A stretch of 36,735 bases of DNA from Phenylobacterium sp. (GTDB taxonomy: Bacteria > Pseudomonadota > Alphaproteobacteria > Caulobacterales > Caulobacteraceae). The position numbers and the translations under genes are program-made. Under the pieces are notes generated by a model. The model ran no database searches. It was not told where the DNA came from and worked only from the letters and a program-made list of their open reading frames with translations. This document shows, in pieces, positions 1 to 6,649 of this stretch; positions within the stretch are counted from its first letter, which is position 1; the number at the start of each line of letters is the position of its first letter. Location of the stretch: positions 1 through 36,735 of the forward strand of contig NZ_JAICYI010000034.1 in assembly GCF_025934275.1 (NCBI RefSeq), read 5' to 3'.

Positions 1-1077
1 CCCGCGTCGGATCTGGTCGAGCTCGATCGACTCGAACAGGGCCTTGAAGTTGCCTTCGCCGAATCCCTCGTTTCCCTTGCGCTGGATCAGCTCGAAGAAG
101 ATCGGCCCGATCATGTTCTCGGTGAAGATCTGCAGCAGCAGCCCCTGCCCTTCGCTCGGCGCCCCGTCCAGCAGGATCTTGTCGGCCCGCAGGCGCTGCA
201 GGTTCTCGCCGTGGCCCGGCACGCGCGCCTCCAGCTGCTCGTAATAGGTGTCGGGCGTGTCCTGGAAGGCGACGCCGTTGTCGCGCATCCGCTCGACGGA
301 GGCGAAGATGTCGCCGGTCCCGAGCGCCACGTGCTGGATGCCCTCGCCGCCGTACTCGCGGAGGAATTCCTCGATCTGCGAGTGCTCGTCCTGGCTCTCG
401 TTGAGCGGGATGCGGATCTTGCCGCACGGGCTGGTCATGGCCTTGGAGAACAGACCGGTCTGCTGGCCCTCGATGTCGAAGTAGCGGATCTCCCGGAAAT
501 TGAAGATCCCCTCGTAGAACTCGGCCCAGGCCGCCATGCGGCCGCGATGGACGTTGTGGGTCAGGTGATCGATGTAGGTCAGGCCCATGGCGGCGCCGGC
601 CCGGGCCTCCGCGGCGCCGGGAATCGGCACGAAGTCGACGTCATAGATCTCCTGCGCGCCATACCGGTCGACGAGGTACAGGTTCGATCCGCCGATCCCC
701 TCGATCGCCGGGATGTTGAGCTCCATGGGGCCCACGGGTCCGGTCACCGGCTTGGCGCCGCGCTCGACCGCCAGCCGGAACGCCTGGGCGGCGTCCCTGA
801 CGCGGAACGCCATGGCGTTGGCCGAGGGGCCATGCGCCTCGCGGAACGCCGCCGGCTGGCCGGACGGCTCCATGTTGAGGATGAAATTGATGTCGCCCTG
901 CTGGAAGCGGAGCACGTTCTTCGAGCGGTGCCTGGCGGTGGCGGTGAACCCCATCAGCTCGAACAGGCCCCTCAACCGCTCCGGCTCGGGCGAGGTGAAC
1001 TCGACGAATTCGAACCCGTCGGTGCCCAGCGGATTGTCGAACAGGTCGCGGCTCTGCGGCTTGGCTTCGATGTTCAT
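1..1077 (-). CDS. hppD: 4-hydroxyphenylpyruvate dioxygenase, C-terminus cut by window edge
   Basis: Converts 4-hydroxyphenylpyruvate to homogentisate in tyrosine/phenylalanine breakdown, as a cytosolic non-haem Fe(II) enzyme. The window shows 359 codons running off its left edge; only about 10-15 residues should be missing by comparison with the usual length. The two-domain vicinal-oxygen-chelate fold is recognisable. The three iron ligands are visible as His171 (in IDHLTHNV), His249 (in GIQHVAL) and Glu329 (in FFELIQRKG), and the C-terminal signature GNEGFGEGNFKALFE is present. The ATG at 1077 begins MNIEAKPQSRD and is the natural start. It is divergent from the membrane-protein gene at 1192, and an imperfect palindrome lies between them. 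Family assignment is very secure. Confidence 0.97.
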   Translation of the reverse strand, partial: MNIEAKPQSRDLFDNPLGTDGFEFVEFTSPEPERLRGLFELMGFTATARHRSKNVLRFQQGDINFILNMEPSGQPAAFREAHGPSANAMAFRVRDAAQAFRLAVERGAKPVTGPVGPMELNIPAIEGIGGSNLYLVDRYGAQEIYDVDFVPIPGAAEARAGAAMGLTYIDHLTHNVHRGRMAAWAEFYEGIFNFREIRYFDIEGQQTGLFSKAMTSPCGKIRIPLNESQDEHSQIEEFLREYGGEGIQHVALGTGDIFASVERMRDNGVAFQDTPDTYYEQLEARVPGHGENLQRLRADKILLDGAPSEGQGLLLQIFTENMIGPIFFELIQRKGNEGFGEGNFKALFESIELDQIRRG

Positions 1078-1099
1078 GGCCTTAACTCCCGTGGGCCAG

Positions 1100-1119
1100 T
1101 TGGTATCATCTGAAACTAA
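1100..1119. promoter_or_regulatory. Imperfect palindrome in the hppD promoter region
   Basis: TTGGTATCA-TC-TGAAACTAA is an imperfect inverted repeat (7 of 9 positions) 23 bases upstream of the hppD start, in an otherwise short divergent intergenic region. Its size and shape fit an operator for a dimeric MarR- or Lrp-type regulator of tyrosine catabolism. The regulator itself is not in the window, so this is inference. Confidence 0.35.
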
Positions 1120-1191
1120 TTCGCGATAGCGGCGAGACAAGCGCCCCCTTGGCTGCTAGCTGAACGCCCGAACCTCCCCGCCGGATCGCCG

Positions 1192-1758
1192 ATGCTGCGC
1201 AAGACATACGACTGGGTCATGAGCCTGGCCGGCTCCCGCCATGCGGGCCTGGCGCTGGGATTCGTCGCCTTCATCGAGGGCATCTTCTTCCCGGTGCCGG
1301 CCGACGTGCTGCTGATGCCGGTGGCGCTGGCGAACCGGGACAAGGCGCTGCGGTTCGCGGGACTGACCACGGTCTGCTCGATCCTCGGCGGATCGGTCGG
1401 CTATGCGGTGGGCCATTTCCTGCGGCCGCTCGGCCGCTGGCTGCTGTCGCTGACCGGCCATGCCAACATGATGGATCAGATCCGCGACGCCGCCGGTCCG
1501 TGGCTGGCCGCGATGATCGCCACCCCCATACCCTACAAGATCACCGCGATCACGTGCGGGCTGTTGGGCGTGAGCTTCCCCCTGTTCATCGGCGTCTCGA
1601 TCGCCGTCCGTGGCGTTCGCTACGGCCTGGAAGCCGCGCTCCTGAAGCGCTACGGCGCACCAATCCAGGCGTTCGTCGAAAAGCGTCTCGCGCTGATCGC
1701 CACCCTGGTCGGCGTCGCGGTGGTGCTGGTGGTGCTGGCGCTGAGGTACTTGCACTGA
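1192..1758 (+). CDS. YqaA/DedA-like (VTT/SNARE-associated domain) inner-membrane protein
   Basis: A 188-residue multi-pass inner-membrane protein. The N-terminal half has the family pattern FIEGIFFPVPADVLLMP, a re-entrant-like hydrophobic hairpin with conserved Glu and Pro, followed by a Gly-rich segment (GGSVGYAVGH). There is a central TPIPYKITAITCG motif resembling the F/Y-x-R/K-x-x-P region of DedA proteins, and a strongly hydrophobic C-terminal helix at about 165-185. DedA relatives are implicated in lipid carrier or phospholipid flipping and envelope proton-motive-force homeostasis; the role of this short YqaA branch is not settled. The ATG at 1192 has no strong ribosome binding site but fits the family N-terminus. 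It is followed by coq7 on the same strand after about 60 bases, so cotranscription is plausible. Confidence 0.8.
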   Translation: MLRKTYDWVMSLAGSRHAGLALGFVAFIEGIFFPVPADVLLMPVALANRDKALRFAGLTTVCSILGGSVGYAVGHFLRPLGRWLLSLTGHANMMDQIRDAAGPWLAAMIATPIPYKITAITCGLLGVSFPLFIGVSIAVRGVRYGLEAALLKRYGAPIQAFVEKRLALIATLVGVAVVLVVLALRYLH

Positions 1759-1818
1759 GCCCAGGGGCGGGCGCGCCGGATTGAGGGCGGTGGCCGCTTG
1801 GAGATAAAGATCGAGGCG

Positions 1819-2382
1819 ATGACCGAGAAGCCCATTCCACCCCGGCCCGGGGGAGGCGCCATGGGCGCGCGCCTGGCCGAGATCCTGCGCGTCGACCATG
1901 CGGGGGAGTTGGGCGCCGTGCACATCTACCGCGGCCAGCGGGCCGTGCTGGCCGAGGCGCCGGGCCGGGAGCGGATCGCCGGCCAGCTCGCCGAGCTCGA
2001 GGCGCACGAGGCCGAGCACCTGGCTCGCTTCGACCGGTTGCTGACCGAGCAACGCGTGCGCCCCACGGCCCTGGCGCCGCTCTGGCGGATGGCGGGCTTC
2101 GCTCTGGGCGCCGGAACCGCCCTGCTGGGCGAGAAGGCCGCCCACGCCTGCACCGAGGCGGTGGAAACCGTCATCGAGCAGCACTACGCCGGCCAGATCG
2201 CGGAGATCGGCGAGCGCGAGCCCGCCCTCGCGGCCGAGCTCGCGAGGTTCCGCGACGAGGAGTTGGCGCACCGCGACCTCGCGCTGGAGGAAGGCGCGCG
2301 CGAGGCCCCCGGCTATGGGCTGCTGTCGGCCGTGATCCGCACCGGCTGCCGCGCCGCCATCAAGATCAGCGAGAAGATCTGA
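1819..2382 (+). CDS. coq7: Demethoxyubiquinone hydroxylase, COQ7/CAT5 family
   Basis: Catalyses the C6 hydroxylation of demethoxyubiquinol in ubiquinone biosynthesis, as a membrane-associated di-iron enzyme. The 187-residue product shows the ferritin-like ligand set: Glu30 in DHAGE, the ExxH pair Glu64/His67 in HEAEH, Glu near 120 in VETVIEQHY, and a second ExxH, Glu148/His151, in DEELAH. The frame is open back to a TTG at 1798, but the ATG at 1819 has a GAGG five bases upstream and gives the normal N-terminus, so that start is preferred. Length matches short bacterial COQ7 proteins. Because COQ7 needs oxygen, its presence indicates an organism that also respires aerobically. Confidence 0.93.
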   Translation: MTEKPIPPRPGGGAMGARLAEILRVDHAGELGAVHIYRGQRAVLAEAPGRERIAGQLAELEAHEAEHLARFDRLLTEQRVRPTALAPLWRMAGFALGAGTALLGEKAAHACTEAVETVIEQHYAGQIAEIGEREPALAAELARFRDEELAHRDLALEEGAREAPGYGLLSAVIRTGCRAAIKISEKI

Positions 2383-2511
2383 CGCGCCGCCGCCGAGCCG
2401 TCGGAGCGCAGGCGCAGGGCGCATCTCCCGACCGTTAAGGCGCCGAAACCATCTTCCTTCAGGGCTTTTCCAGGCGCCGAGCGGAGATTGATCGGAGCGG
2501 TGGAGAGCCCG

Positions 2512-2754
2512 ATGAAACTGATCCCTATGCCTCTGGCGGGCGCTGGCGGGCGCAGCGTCTTCGTGAACCCGAGCCAGGTGGTCTGCCTGATCGACCTGGG
2601 CGACCGGCGCACGCAGCTGATCACCACCGGCCTGCAGGGCGAATCCTCGATGAGCCTGCTCATCGAGCTCGCGCCGGCCGAGGCGGCCCGTCGCCTGCTG
2701 GCGGCGAGCGCTATCCAGGACCCGCCGGCCCCGCGGACCGCAGCGGCGGCGTGA
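2512..2754 (+). CDS. Small hypothetical protein, 80 residues
   Basis: Not recognised. The ATG at 2512 is preceded by GGAGAG at good spacing and preferred to the upstream TTG at 2488. The product begins MKLIPMPLAG and has a beta-rich core (SVFVNPSQVVCLIDLGDRR, then TQLITTGL), a predicted helix near residues 55-70 (EAARRLLAAS) and an Ala/Pro-rich tail. The beta-rich core loosely recalls small FlbD-like or toxin-antitoxin-sized proteins, but no signature residues support either. It lies convergent to another 80-residue reading frame, with a small GC hairpin between the two stop codons. The coding call rests on the ribosome binding site and plausible composition. Confidence 0.6.
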   Translation: MKLIPMPLAGAGGRSVFVNPSQVVCLIDLGDRRTQLITTGLQGESSMSLLIELAPAEAARRLLAASAIQDPPAPRTAAAA

Positions 2755-2763
2755 GCCCGCCCT

Positions 2764-2777
2764 CCCGCCTGAGCGGG
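2764..2777. terminator. Short GC hairpin between convergent stops
   Basis: CCCGC-CTGA-GCGGG forms a five-pair stem with a four-base loop, placed between the stop codons of the small genes ending at 2754 and 2782. No T-run follows on either side, so termination is only suggested by position. Confidence 0.35.
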
Positions 2778-2781
2778 GGAG

Positions 2782-3024
2782 TCAGACCCGGATGTCCAGC
2801 CGGCTGCGAGGCCTGCGCCGGCGCGGCCGCACCGCGTGCGCGAACCTCAGCAGCCGCCGAAGCAGCCGCAGGCTGAGCACCACCAAGACGCCGCTGTCCC
2901 AGGCCGGCGCGCCCGCAGCCCGGAGCCGGATCGCGGGGGCGCCTTCGACCTCCGTCATCTGCGATTGCAGCCGCGGCCCGGTTTCGGCGCCGCCGGCGTC
3001 TTCGTCCGCAGATGGATAGGACAT
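2782..3024 (-). CDS. Possible small hypothetical protein with one hydrophobic segment
   Basis: Not recognised. Read from the ATG at 3024 the product is 80 residues, starting MSYPSADEDAGGAETG. It has an acidic N-terminal third, a middle segment with beta character, a hydrophobic stretch DSGVLVVLSLRLL at about residues 44-56, and a very basic tail containing RPRRRRPRSR. That order (acidic, hydrophobic, basic) would suit a small single-pass or membrane-associated protein. The frame is open further upstream to 3174, but no clear ribosome binding site marks any start. High GC makes chance open frames common here, so the gene is tentative. Confidence 0.35.
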   Translation of the reverse strand: MSYPSADEDAGGAETGPRLQSQMTEVEGAPAIRLRAAGAPAWDSGVLVVLSLRLLRRLLRFAHAVRPRRRRPRSRLDIRV

Positions 3025-3109
3025 GGCGGGCTCGATCCGGATGCGGGCGGCGGCGAGATGCGGGCGACCGCTGGGGCCTCGCGCGCCGAGGTCGCCCTCG
3101 TTCCTGGAA

Positions 3110-3156
3110 GGCGCTCCGCACGGCGAGGGAACGGGGGGAACGCCATGCGGAGCGCC
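3110..3156. repeat. Perfect 11-base inverted repeat
   Basis: GGCGCTCCGCA at 3110-3120 and its exact complement TGCGGAGCGCC at 3146-3156 enclose a 25-base spacer. It sits about 110 bases downstream of the glycosyltransferase stop at 3264 and upstream of the small leftward frame at 3024. It could act as a factor-dependent terminator or leader hairpin. No U-tract is present. Confidence 0.5.
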
Positions 3157-3263
3157 GGCCATGGGTCTGATCAATGGCAGACGCGGGTAACTAACCGGCG
3201 CGGCCTTTCGGACGCGTGCACCAACAGGGTTTCGGCCTGCTAACCCAACCAGCCTGCCGGCCT

Positions 3264-5381
3264 CTAGGCGGTGGCGACAGCCGTCTCCTCACGGACGACG
3301 CGCTCGATGAGATCGAAGAAGTCGCGGGCGAACCCTGCAGCGTCGCCGAGCGGGCTGGCCTTCATCCGAGCCCGCAAGCCGGCATGCAGTTCGGCGCGTC
3401 GCGTCCGATCCATCGCCAGATCGACGGCGATTGCGTGGTAGGACTCGAGGTCGTCCGCGACAGGCTCCTGAAGCCCCAGGTTGGCCAGGATCGACCAGCT
3501 GAGACGTTCGAAGAACGCGGGGCCCTTGAGGCTGACGACCGGCGCCCCCATCCAAAGCGCCTCGACCGTGGTCGTCCCACCGGTCAGGGGGAAGGTGTCC
3601 AGCGCGATGTCGATTTCGTCGTACCAACGCAGATGACCGCCGCGGACCGCGTGAAAGACCACCCGTTCAGGGGAAACGCCAGCCGCCTCGAAGATCCGAT
3701 GGACGTTCGCCCGGAAGACGGCCGAGCCGCCCTCCGGACGAATGAACGCGAAACGCGCATCGGGAACGGCGGCGGTGATCGCGGCCCAGGTTCGAAGGAC
3801 TGTCCCGGTGTACTTGTACGGGTTGTTGGCCGTCCCGAAGGTCACCGCACCGCTTCGCGCTTCCGCAGGTTCGGCGTCGATCGCCTCGGCCTCGCTGAAC
3901 GTGGAGCGTCCCAGTGCGATCCAGCTCCGCGGCAGCACCCAAGGGCGCTCCAGGAGCATCGTCCGGTCGGGCGGCAGGTTCCAAGGGTCGCAGATCAGTC
4001 CGTCGATCTCGGCAAGGCCGGCCGAATGCGGATAGCCCAACCAGCTCAGCTGGCGCGGCGCCGGTCGATAGGCGAGCACGTCGAGGCGGTTGCCCTGCGT
4101 GGATCCGCCGAGCTCGATCAGCACATCCAGGCGGTCGTCTGCGATCGCCTGAGCGGCCTCCTGGCTGGTGGCCTCCGGCATGCGGCGGAACACTGTGGCG
4201 CGGGACCGGAAGAAGCTCTGCAGGCTGTCCGAAGGGCGGTTGTCGAACCCGTAGCAGAAGATCTCGAAGCGGGCGGGATCGAGGTGGCGAAACAGCGGCT
4301 CCACGAAATATCCGACGGGATGGCGTCGAAGATCGGACGAGAGAAAGCCCAGGCGAAGCGGTGAGGAACGGGCGCGCGGTTCGGCGACGCGCTGGGCCTT
4401 GGTCCGCGCCTTGGCGGCCAGCCGGTCCGCGGCGATGCGATGCTGTTCGAGCAGTTCGCGCCGATCCGCATCGGAGGCGACCCGCGCCAGGTGGCGGAAG
4501 AGGGCCGTGTGCAACCCGGCCGCCGCCCAGCTCCGACCGAGGGTCCGGAAGTCGCCCAATCGGTCCATCGCTTCGAAGGCGCAGACCCGGCTGTAGAGGT
4601 CGCGCAACACCTTGTTTTCGGCCGGCGCCATGGCCGTCGTGGCCGGCAGGCGCGCCGCCAGCGCGCAGGCTTCGTCCAGCGCAGCGCCCTCCTTGTCGCC
4701 GGACGTCCAAAGCAGGTGCTGGATGAGCGCCAGCCTCGGCGCCGCCGCGGCCGGCTCGAGCTCGCAGGCGCGGCGAAGACGGCGCTGGCCCGCCTCGGGG
4801 TCATGGGCCGCCACCAGGTCGCCCAGGTAGAACTGGAGCCACGCCACGTCCGGAAAGCGCCCCTCCAGGCTGCGGAGAAATTCCTCGGCCCGCTGTGGGG
4901 ACGCCGAAGTGCGCAACAGGACCGCCTTTCCCTCGAGCAGCGCCAGGTTGTCAGGATTGATGGCTATCGCCTCGTCGAGGGCGGCTGCCGCGTCGTCGAC
5001 GTCGGCGTGCTCCGCCAGCAGCTCGGCGAGCGTCAACCAAGCCGCCGCGAGATTGCGATCGCACCGCGTCGCGGCGCGTAGCTCCTCCACGGCCTCGATC
5101 GGTCGATGCAGGCTGCGCAACGCCATCCCACGGTTGACCCGCGCCGCGGCGTAGTGGGGGGCCAGCGCGATCGCCCGCTCGGCGGCGACCAGAGCCTCCT
5201 CGGGTCGCTGCATCTGCCGATGGAGGACCGACTGCAGGTTCCACATCTCGAAGCAATCCGGATGCGCTTCGAGGGCCGCTGCGGCGGTCCTGGCGGCTTC
5301 GTCGAGACGCCCGGCCCTGACGAGCGCACGACCCCGCTCAAGGGCTGCGGCAGGAGATGTCACAGGCGCCTTCCCTGTCAT
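3264..5381 (-). CDS. TPR-containing O-GlcNAc-transferase-like glycosyltransferase (GT41/SPINDLY type)
   Basis: A cytoplasmic 705-residue protein with two parts. Residues 1 to about 290 form tetratricopeptide repeats with the expected spacing, for example ALVAAERAIALAPHYAAARVNRG and AAALDEAIAINPDNLALLEG. From about 340 to the end is the GT41 catalytic region: RLGFLSSDLRRHPVGYF, then DVLIELGGSTQGNRLDVLAYRPAPRQLSWLGYP (split here, the SPY hallmark), LICD, and the nucleotide-sugar site DTFPLTGGTTTVEALWMGAPVV. Such enzymes transfer a sugar from a nucleotide donor to Ser/Thr of protein targets; the caulobacterial FlmG flagellin glycosyltransferase is a relative with the same TPR-GT layout. No flagellin or nonulosonate gene is in the window, so target and sugar are unknown. 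It is divergent from fixK. Confidence 0.85.
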   Translation of the reverse strand: MTGKAPVTSPAAALERGRALVRAGRLDEAARTAAAALEAHPDCFEMWNLQSVLHRQMQRPEEALVAAERAIALAPHYAAARVNRGMALRSLHRPIEAVEELRAATRCDRNLAAAWLTLAELLAEHADVDDAAAALDEAIAINPDNLALLEGKAVLLRTSASPQRAEEFLRSLEGRFPDVAWLQFYLGDLVAAHDPEAGQRRLRRACELEPAAAAPRLALIQHLLWTSGDKEGAALDEACALAARLPATTAMAPAENKVLRDLYSRVCAFEAMDRLGDFRTLGRSWAAAGLHTALFRHLARVASDADRRELLEQHRIAADRLAAKARTKAQRVAEPRARSSPLRLGFLSSDLRRHPVGYFVEPLFRHLDPARFEIFCYGFDNRPSDSLQSFFRSRATVFRRMPEATSQEAAQAIADDRLDVLIELGGSTQGNRLDVLAYRPAPRQLSWLGYPHSAGLAEIDGLICDPWNLPPDRTMLLERPWVLPRSWIALGRSTFSEAEAIDAEPAEARSGAVTFGTANNPYKYTGTVLRTWAAITAAVPDARFAFIRPEGGSAVFRANVHRIFEAAGVSPERVVFHAVRGGHLRWYDEIDIALDTFPLTGGTTTVEALWMGAPVVSLKGPAFFERLSWSILANLGLQEPVADDLESYHAIAVDLAMDRTRRAELHAGLRARMKASPLGDAAGFARDFFDLIERVVREETAVATA

Positions 5382-5426
5382 CTTGGGCCATACAATCGCT
5401 CACCGGACTCCGACATCATGCCCCAC

Positions 5427-5484
5427 GTACGTAGAACCCCATAAGGAGTAGACCCGAATTTTCCGGGAGGGCTGCCGCACGTAG
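5427..5484 (+). promoter_or_regulatory. FixJ-like binding sites upstream of fixK
   Basis: GTACGTAG at 5427-5434 matches the high-affinity FixJ motif reported for Sinorhizobium (GTAMGTAG, M = A or C). A near match, GCACGTAG with one mismatch, lies at 5477-5484. Both are in the intergenic region upstream of fixK, where FixJ acts in rhizobia and Caulobacter. No fixL or fixJ gene is visible in the window. The motif match is direct; its function is inferred. Confidence 0.5.
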
Positions 5485-5512
5485 GCATAGGTGGTCGAAT
5501 TGGAGCCATCCG

Positions 5513-6166
5513 ATGACCCTGGCCTACCCCTTTGAAGACGTCCGCACCCAGATCAAGTCCGCAAGTCTCGCCGAGGTCATGGACCGCCTGGGCGTGCGGA
5601 TGAACTTCGCCAAGGACGAGGAGATCTACGCCCAGGAAGAGGATGCGGACCTGATCTACCGTGTCGTCTCAGGCGTGGTCCGCACGATGCGGCTGCTGTC
5701 CGACGGCCGGCGTCAGGTCGGCGATTTCTATCAGGCGGGCGACCTGTTCGGCCTCGAGGTCGGCGCGTTGCATCGCTATTCGGCCGAGGCGCTCTGCGAC
5801 TGCGCCATCCAGGTGGTGAAGCGCTCGTCCCTGCGGGCGCAGGCGGACGAGGGCGAGCTGGACCGCGCGATCTGGGAAGCCACTTGCCGCGATCTGGAGC
5901 GGGCGCAGGACCATATCCTGCTGCTGGGCCGCAAGACCGCCTGCGAGAAGGTGGCGAGCTTCCTGATGGACCTGGCGCAGCAGGGACCGAACGAGGCGAT
6001 CGATCTGCCGATGGGCCGTCAGGACATCGCCGACTATCTCGGCCTCACCATCGAGACGGTCTCGCGCATGCTCACGCAACTTCAGGGCTCGCAGGTGGTC
6101 GAATTTGCGAGTTGCCGGCAGTTCCGCGTGCGCAGGTGGGACGTGCTCGAGCGGCTCGCGGCCTAG
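5513..6166 (+). CDS. fixK: Crp/Fnr-family transcription regulator, FixK type
   Basis: A 217-residue cytoplasmic activator of microaerobic genes. Residues about 30-120 form the cyclic-nucleotide-binding-like sensor fold, followed by the long dimer helix and a C-terminal winged helix. The recognition helix reads DIADYLGLTIETVSR with Glu181, Ser184 and Arg185, the E-xx-SR pattern that reads TTGAT half-sites. There is no N-terminal cysteine cluster, so it is not an oxygen-sensing FNR with an Fe-S centre; FixK proteins are instead controlled by FixLJ-dependent expression. The ATG at 5513 has GGAG upstream. FixJ-like motifs lie in front, and a perfect FixK box follows the stop codon. Boxes of the same sequence lie before several other genes here, which are likely targets. 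Confidence 0.9.
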   Translation: MTLAYPFEDVRTQIKSASLAEVMDRLGVRMNFAKDEEIYAQEEDADLIYRVVSGVVRTMRLLSDGRRQVGDFYQAGDLFGLEVGALHRYSAEALCDCAIQVVKRSSLRAQADEGELDRAIWEATCRDLERAQDHILLLGRKTACEKVASFLMDLAQQGPNEAIDLPMGRQDIADYLGLTIETVSRMLTQLQGSQVVEFASCRQFRVRRWDVLERLAA

Positions 6167-6173
6167 AGCTGTC

Positions 6174-6187
6174 TTGATCTGGATCAA
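6174..6187. promoter_or_regulatory. Perfect FixK/FNR box
   Basis: TTGATCTGGATCAA is an exact TTGAT-N4-ATCAA site, starting eight bases after the fixK stop. Its centre is 52 bases before the GTG start of the receiver gene. A class II activator at -41.5 would put transcription start near 6222, just before the AGGAG ribosome binding site, with TCGTAT at 6211-6216 as the -10 element. Confidence 0.85.
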
Positions 6188-6232
6188 ACCCAAGGTCTGC
6201 GCGCCACGTTTCGTATGGGCTCAGGAGTCGCC

Positions 6233-6610
6233 GTGATTCCCCCTCGCCTCACCCGTCCGCTGATCGTAGTCGTCGACGACGATCCCGCCGTGCGTGGGTC
6301 GCTCACCTTCTCGCTGGAGCTCGACGGCTTCGACGTCGAGGCCTTCGAGAGTGGCGAGGCGCTTCTGATGCGCCAGCTCCCCGACCGTCCCACCTGCCTC
6401 GTGCTCGACCAGAAGCTGCCCGGCATCACCGGACTCGAGGCGCTGGACGAGCTTCGCGCGCGGCGCAATGACTCGCCGGCCATACTGATCACCAGCCATC
6501 CGCCCCGCGCGGTCATCGAAGCGGCCGAGAAGGCGGGCGTGCCCATCGTGGAGAAGCCGCTTCTCGGCGACACCCTGGTGCACGACATCCATCGCGCGCT
6601 GGACGGCTGA
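6233..6610 (+). CDS. Single-domain response regulator (FixJ-type receiver), possible FixT-like feedback protein
   Basis: A 125-residue stand-alone receiver without an output domain. All phosphorylation-site residues are visible: acidic Asp15-17 (VVVDDDP), phospho-acceptor Asp59 (CLVLDQKLPG), Thr87 (ILITSH) and Lys108 (VEKP). The closest family resemblance is to the FixJ receiver (AFESGEALL). The GTG at 6233 is chosen because AGGAG lies five bases upstream; the ATG at 6215 in the same frame would lie before the transcription start predicted from the FixK box. In Caulobacter, FixK activates fixT, a single-domain receiver that inhibits FixL. Position and promoter suit the same negative loop, but the four-cysteine motif of Caulobacter FixT is absent, so equivalence is unproved. 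Confidence 0.85.
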   Translation: MIPPRLTRPLIVVVDDDPAVRGSLTFSLELDGFDVEAFESGEALLMRQLPDRPTCLVLDQKLPGITGLEALDELRARRNDSPAILITSHPPRAVIEAAEKAGVPIVEKPLLGDTLVHDIHRALDG

Positions 6611-6649
6611 GGGCGCTGGTCCCTCGCCCAGGAAGATGACCGGCTTCCG

